Below are positions 59,670-64,000 of a stretch of DNA of 64,000 nt, in pieces. The stretch is from contig NC_037314.1 in the NCBI RefSeq assembly GCF_000143535.2, positions 1,860,001 to 1,924,000 of the forward strand, given 5' to 3'. The stretch comes from Botrytis cinerea B05.10. Taxonomy: Eukaryota > Ascomycota > Leotiomycetes > Helotiales > Sclerotiniaceae. The first letter of the stretch is position 1. The number at the start of each line of letters is the position of its first letter. The notes below the pieces were generated by a model, which was not told the DNA's origin, did not search any database, and saw only the letters and a list, made by a program, of their open reading frames with translations. The translations under genes and the position numbers were made by a program.

Positions 59670-60733
59670 ATGGATCAAAGAGAACTTACCTCGAGGGTTT
59701 CGGCTCTTCAGAAGGCGATCAATGACAAAGAGCCGGCAGCGAACGTCATTACGATTATGGAAACTCTGAAGAGAGATGTAAATGCCACGGAAGAACTTCT
59801 TAGGGTAGGTCTACAACCGGCTGCATTCCTGAACAAGCTCTTCTGGGCCTTTGTGTCTCCACGATAAAGCACAAAATACATGGACTAATAGATATATTCT
59901 CTAGGCAACCAAGGCAGGAATGGTAGTAGCCAAACAACGAGGAAACGCGAATAAAGAGATTGCCAAGCTTGCCACTGAAATCGTCACCAAGTGGAAAAAA
60001 ACAGTCGAAGTTGAAAAAGAAAAGCGCAAAGCAAAGCAAATGGCATCCGGATCTTCTCCCGCAGTTCGCAGCAACGGTACTTCCTCTCCTGCGCCCGCAC
60101 CTAGCGCCCCAGTCACGAAAGCCTTCAAGGGCGATTCTTCAAAGCGAAGATGGGAAACTGATAAAGTCGATACTAAGCGTACGGGCCTTCCAACACGCGA
60201 TGCTTGTATTGGATTAATGTATAATGGTCTTGCTTTCAAATGCGAAGAACCTCCCACCCATGTCATTATCAAGGCTATGGCTGTTGAACAAGCTGCGTTT
60301 GATCATTTTGGAGGTGAGACGAAGGAATACAAAGAGAAGCTTCGTTCCCTCTTTCAAAATCTCAAACAAGTATCCAATACGCAGTTGCGCAAGAGAGTCA
60401 TGTCGGGAGATATTGACCCAGCTCGTTTTGTTGTCATGACGCATGAGGAATTAAAGTCAGAGGAGATGAAGAAGAAGGACGACGCGTTAGAGTTGGAGAA
60501 CATGAAGAAGGCTCAGGTACCAATGGCGGAGAAGAGTATTAGTGATGCTTTAACATGCGGAAAATGTGGTCAGAAGAAAGTCAGTTATTCGCAAGCACAG
60601 ACTCGCAGTGCTGATGAACCTATGACGACTTTCTGCGAATGTCAAGTTTGTGGACATCGCTGGAAGGTATGTATTATTTCAACTCGTGTTTACCATCTGA
60701 TTATCTCCTCTAACCATTCTCCAGTTCTCTTGA
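59670..60733 (+). CDS. DST1: Transcription elongation factor TFIIS
   Basis: Three exons, 59670-59804, 59905-60666 and 60725-60733, 301 residues. The first intron (100 nt) restores ATEELLRATKAGMVV. The last coding exon is nine bases, encoding Phe-Ser-stop, and is required for the normal end CGHRWKFS. Domain I (LW/TFIIS N-terminal, about residues 1-80) is followed by a Ser/Pro/Ala linker, the central domain II (about 130-250, with RDACIGLMYNGL and KEYKEKLRSLFQNLK) and the zinc ribbon (about 258-301): CGKC, QTRSADEPMTTF with the catalytic acidic hairpin Asp-Glu, and CQVCGHRW. Known role: enters the RNA polymerase II funnel and stimulates transcript cleavage in backtracked complexes. Confidence 0.96.
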
Positions 60734-61379
60734 ACGATGAATACTCGGCAAAAATTCTCTTCTCAGTTCGGTTTTATTATGGATGGTTTAGGGGCAAAGG
60801 AGTGCATAGGTGAAATTTTTTGTTTTCAGGGTGGTTTTCAAGCATGGAGTTTACTCGAAATACCTCCCGCAGGTCTCCCTAGATTGCGGTTATGTTATTT
60901 TCGATGAAAGTTCACATATCGCATTTGAGTAAATGAAGATCGATGGATGTCTAGCATGTGACACACACAGAGCTTTCGGTAGTAACATCAACTAAATCGA
61001 TACGAGAGAAATTTAAGTTCATTTTCTACATTGATTTATGCTTTGCTCGTGACGAGATAGATTAGGAAGCGTTTCGAGAAAACCTAAAAAAATGTGAGCT
61101 GTCGATTTGCTCAGTTATGTACAAAGTGGTCAAAGGAGAGTAGAATTCTGCAAGAGCAACATCTAGTCTAGACTTGATGTAATATATACAGTATATATAG
61201 GTACCAGGTACCCAGGGAGCCAAATCCATACATTTAATTCCGCAATCCCCGAAAAGGAGAAAAAAGTATTTTTCTAATATAGGTAGGCAATTCGCCATCT
61301 CGTTCGCCATCTCCATCCCTACTGTCTACAACTTGGTATGGTATGGAGCTCGAGATTATTTGATCAATCTATCTATCTA

Positions 61380-61407
61380 CACCTACCTACCTACCTACCT
61401 ACCTAGT
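61380..61407. repeat. (TACC)n microsatellite
   Basis: About six TACC units followed by TAGTACC. Confidence 0.8.
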
Positions 61408-61589
61408 ACCAAGAACCTAACTAAAGTTTCGATATCACATCATCATCATCTCTCTCTCACTCACTCATTCTCATCCCATGATTCCCAAACCGGAACCGGA
61501 ACCGGAATCAAAAGCGTGTTTGAAATCTAGATTCCACTTCCAAAAAGAAATTTTTTTGCAAAATGGGAAATGGTAGATGTGAAATGTGG

Positions 61590-61622
61590 TAAGTAAGTAA
61601 GTAGGTAAGTAAGTAAGTAAGT
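61590..61622. repeat. (AAGT)n microsatellite
   Basis: About eight AAGT/AGGT units. Confidence 0.8.
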
Positions 61623-62059
61623 ACTGTTGTTCGGTAGGTATGGTATGGTATATTGTATTAATGAGAATATAGGAGGTAGTAGTGAGTTGATAGATATGTA
61701 GATAGATAATTCGATGATTTGATATGAAAGTAGCTCATGCAAGATAGGCAAGACAAGCCCGCCCCAAACCCCGTCTACACATGCACATAAGCAGATACAA
61801 AATTTCCATCTATCCATTTGTCCATCATTGCATCCTGGTATCTCGCATCTCTTGCTAACATAACATAAACGTAACGTAACGTAACAAGATATATAAACTA
61901 ATCATCATAATCTTCATTGCTCGTTGCTCATTCGAAATTTCGCTTCGCTTAATGTAATTATCCATCCATCCATCTACCTAGATCCATCCATTCCATTGGA
62001 GATCCATCCGAAACTCCATCGCAAACACATATTCATCCTCTCTTAATCTTTATAAATCA

Positions 62060-63969
62060 TCATCTCCAATCCGGATATTTCCTCCCATCTACCCCCCTAA
62101 CAGGACTCACAATCCTTTCCCTTCTCTCTCGATCTCTCTCTCTGAAACTTCTCCCCTCATATTCATCATCTCTCTCTCTATCTGCTCTCTCCGTTCTAAT
62201 CCTTCTTGCAGGGATTTCCTCATGACTACTGTGTCTCGTCTGTAACCTAGGTCGTTCCCTTCTCTTATAATCTCTTTCTCTATCCCGTTCATCTCGATCT
62301 CGATCTCTGTCCCTATCCCTCTCTCTGTCTCGATCCCTTTCCCTCTCTCTTTCGCGATCTCTATCCCTCTCACTCCTATTTTCTCGACTACTGTGCCTCC
62401 TACTCCCCCTCCCTTCTCCGCTTTCTCTCCCACTTTCTCCACCACTCCCTCCACTCACATGATGAGAATGACTACTCACTCCCTCTCCTCTCATTCCCCC
62501 ATTCCTCCACATCTCAGCAATATCCCCTAGATCCCTCCACTTCACACCTCTACTATCACTTCTTCCCTTTTCTCTCTCTCTATCCCTCTCCCTCTCCCTC
62601 TCCCTATCTATATCAACCGATCCTCTCCCTGTCTCTCTTTTCCTCCTTCCCGCCAAAAATGGCGCACTCAGTTTCCCATTCAAATCAATATTAGTGGGAT
62701 ACTGACCCCGTCTCACTTTTTCCTCAATATCTCTCTGTCTCTCCCTTTCCCTCTCCCTCTCCCTCACATCCGAAACCGGAGACGGCATCGTACTACCCGG
62801 TGCCGTAGATGGAAATGCAAACACCCGAGGACTATCAGCTCCAGCACTTCGTGACATATAAGCAGTTTGCGGGTGTCTTGATATCGGCCGTCCACTCGTC
62901 GATGATTTTATCGGAATCGTACGAGTTTTGGGAGAAGGATCATCTTCCGAATCCGAAGTCACGCTGGTATCGCTGGACGAATCGGAGCTTTCGGAAACAA
63001 TGGGTGCGTGTCGGGATTGTCGAGGATGACTATGTCTTCGAGGATGAGCGGTGTGCGGCGGATCCGGAACTGGGACATTGTGGTGGGGATCGGCAGAAGG
63101 AGCGGGGTGCGCGTGGAAGGTAGGAGCGTCTTCTGAGACGGGTGAGCTTAAATTGGGAAAACTGCGATGACGTCCGCGGGGTATGCGGGGTGCATATGGC
63201 TCTTCTGGAGCAAGAAATTGACGGACTCGATGAGTGGGTGATCGGTTGAGGGGGGGCCGTTGGGGACGAGATGCCGAGACGTGGGTGTAAGGTATAGGTC
63301 GACTAGGTCGACGGGTAGTAGATTCACGAGTAGCCGATTCGCGAGGAGGCTCACGAGTAGATTCCCGAGTAGATTCTCGAGTTGGTTCTCGAGTTGGTTC
63401 TCGAGTAGATTCCCGAGTCGATTCTCGAGTCGATTCTCGAGTCGATTCCCGAGGTGGCTCACGAGTGGACTCACGAGTAGAAGGCTCGAAATAGCCGCTG
63501 CGGGGATGCGCAGCATTTGCTGGAGTCGGATCTGGGACCCTGGGCGAAGGCCTGACATGAACATATGTTGCTTGTACCTTTGGTCTCGGCGGGAGGTCTG
63601 GCATAGGAACATCCTCTTCTTCATCCGGCGTGGCTCGTTTGCGTAATTTCTCCGCACAAGTCTGATGCCATTCCGCTATTCCCGCATCCGGTACTAGTGG
63701 GAACGCTTCCTTGGGCAAATCAATTGGGAATCGCTCTCCCGTGTCTGGATTTTTGATTTCGAAATCTCGGACCGCGGTTTGCAGGAATGGCACATGTTCC
63801 TCGGGCCCCAACAGTATTTCTATCGATTGCCATCGTACGAATCCTCGCACAGTGAGACACGGTATCGAAGGGGGGGCAAAATCATCTTTCGTCGGGTTTA
63901 AAGTATGTTGACAGCCTATCGAGGCATAAATCCAAGAGATGGATGGATGTTTCGTCTCCACAAAAAGAG
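62060..63969 (-). CDS. DUF7514-type protein, 3' exon (partial, continues past the window edge)
   Basis: The visible exon runs from an acceptor (TTACATAG, intron from 63970 to beyond the window end) to a stop at 62060, about 636 residues. It begins LFVETKHPSISWIYASIGCQ and continues PSIPCLTVRGFVRWQSIEILLGPEEHVPFLQ, which I recognise as the fungal DUF7514 domain. The ORF also extends upstream to an ATG at 63982, but that lies in the intron, so the true start is outside. The rest is disordered: an array of about a dozen STRE units (about residues 165-225), Ser/Pro-rich text, and a C-terminal third dominated by RERERD-type Arg/Glu/Asp repeats. The mixed-charge repeat resembles splicing-associated RE/RD domains, so a nuclear-speckle-like partner role is a guess. 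Function unknown. Confidence 0.75.
63320..63485 (-). repeat. Array of 12-nt units encoding STRE
   Basis: Near-exact 12-base units (plus strand form CGAGTAGATTCC/T) repeated about twelve times within the coding sequence, with variants TREP and PRES. Length-variable minisatellite inside a CDS. Confidence 0.85.
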
Positions 63970-64000
63970 CTATGTAAGGCAAACGGAAGCTATTAGCAAG

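Larger units (their letters stand above)
60734..62059. other. Intergenic between convergent genes; tetranucleotide repeats
   Basis: About 1.3 kb. It holds a TACC repeat at 61380-61405, a purine/AAGT repeat at 61590-61622, and ATCC repeats near 61960-62010. No credible gene. Confidence 0.6.

Noticed and set aside
63320..63485. Regular short repeats considered as a CRISPR-like array
   Set aside because: They lie within a eukaryotic reading frame, have 12-nt units without unique spacers, and encode STRE.

Overview
The window is a stretch of a filamentous ascomycete nuclear genome. The genes carry short introns (mostly 47-70 nt) with GT..AG ends and clear CTAAC/CTAAT branch sites, intergenic DNA is rich in microsatellites, and the protein families are typical of Pezizomycotina. 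A leotiomycete such as Botrytis or Sclerotinia is my best guess from protein flavour; no marker here proves it. No bacterial features, CRISPR arrays, rRNA or convincing tRNA were seen.

Layout: 1-9.8 kb holds the 3' end of an unrecognised gene, the mitochondrial calcium uniporter (MCU), TAF9 (minus), the fused histidine-biosynthesis gene HIS4 (divergent from TAF9, with a TGACTCA general-control site) and a lineage-specific tail-anchored-like protein. 11-20 kb holds PEX13 (minus), an NmrA-like NAD(P)-binding protein (minus, six exons) and a large multipass membrane protein. 19.9-24.6 kb holds two secreted cell-surface proteins on the minus strand, TOS1-like and Asp f 4-like. From 24.6 to 29.4 kb there is almost 5 kb without a convincing gene, full of simple repeats. 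29.4-36 kb holds ATG14 (minus) and three plus-strand genes: a small coiled-coil protein, a DUF3807 protein and an ANCHR-like zinc-finger protein. 36.9-44.2 kb is a divergent pair: an LMBD1-type membrane protein and CFT1/CPSF160. 44.9-52.9 kb holds a 90-residue unknown, a Zn2Cys6 transcription factor, the CK2 alpha kinase, RPP1 (divergent from CK2) and a small secreted Thr/Val-rich protein. 54.9-64 kb holds a DUF1295 membrane protein, a GFA-family protein, an SDR, a possible decayed gene, TFIIS, and the 3' part of a DUF7514-type protein cut by the window edge.

The genes are mainly housekeeping (transcription, mRNA 3' processing, RNase P, CK2, peroxisome import, autophagy, mitochondrial calcium, histidine synthesis) interspersed with secreted or lineage-restricted genes. 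I see no biosynthetic cluster, mobile element or defence-type system. All exon structures below were rebuilt by hand from reading frame, splice consensus and family conservation. The most useful non-obvious results are the Zn2Cys6 domain that appears only after splicing, an in-frame stop-free intron inside the CK2 alpha kinase domain, an overlapping upstream ORF/alternative N-terminus at the DUF3807 gene, a 9-nt terminal coding exon in TFIIS, an 18-bp minisatellite carrying forkhead-like cores, and a probable gene relic between the SDR and TFIIS.
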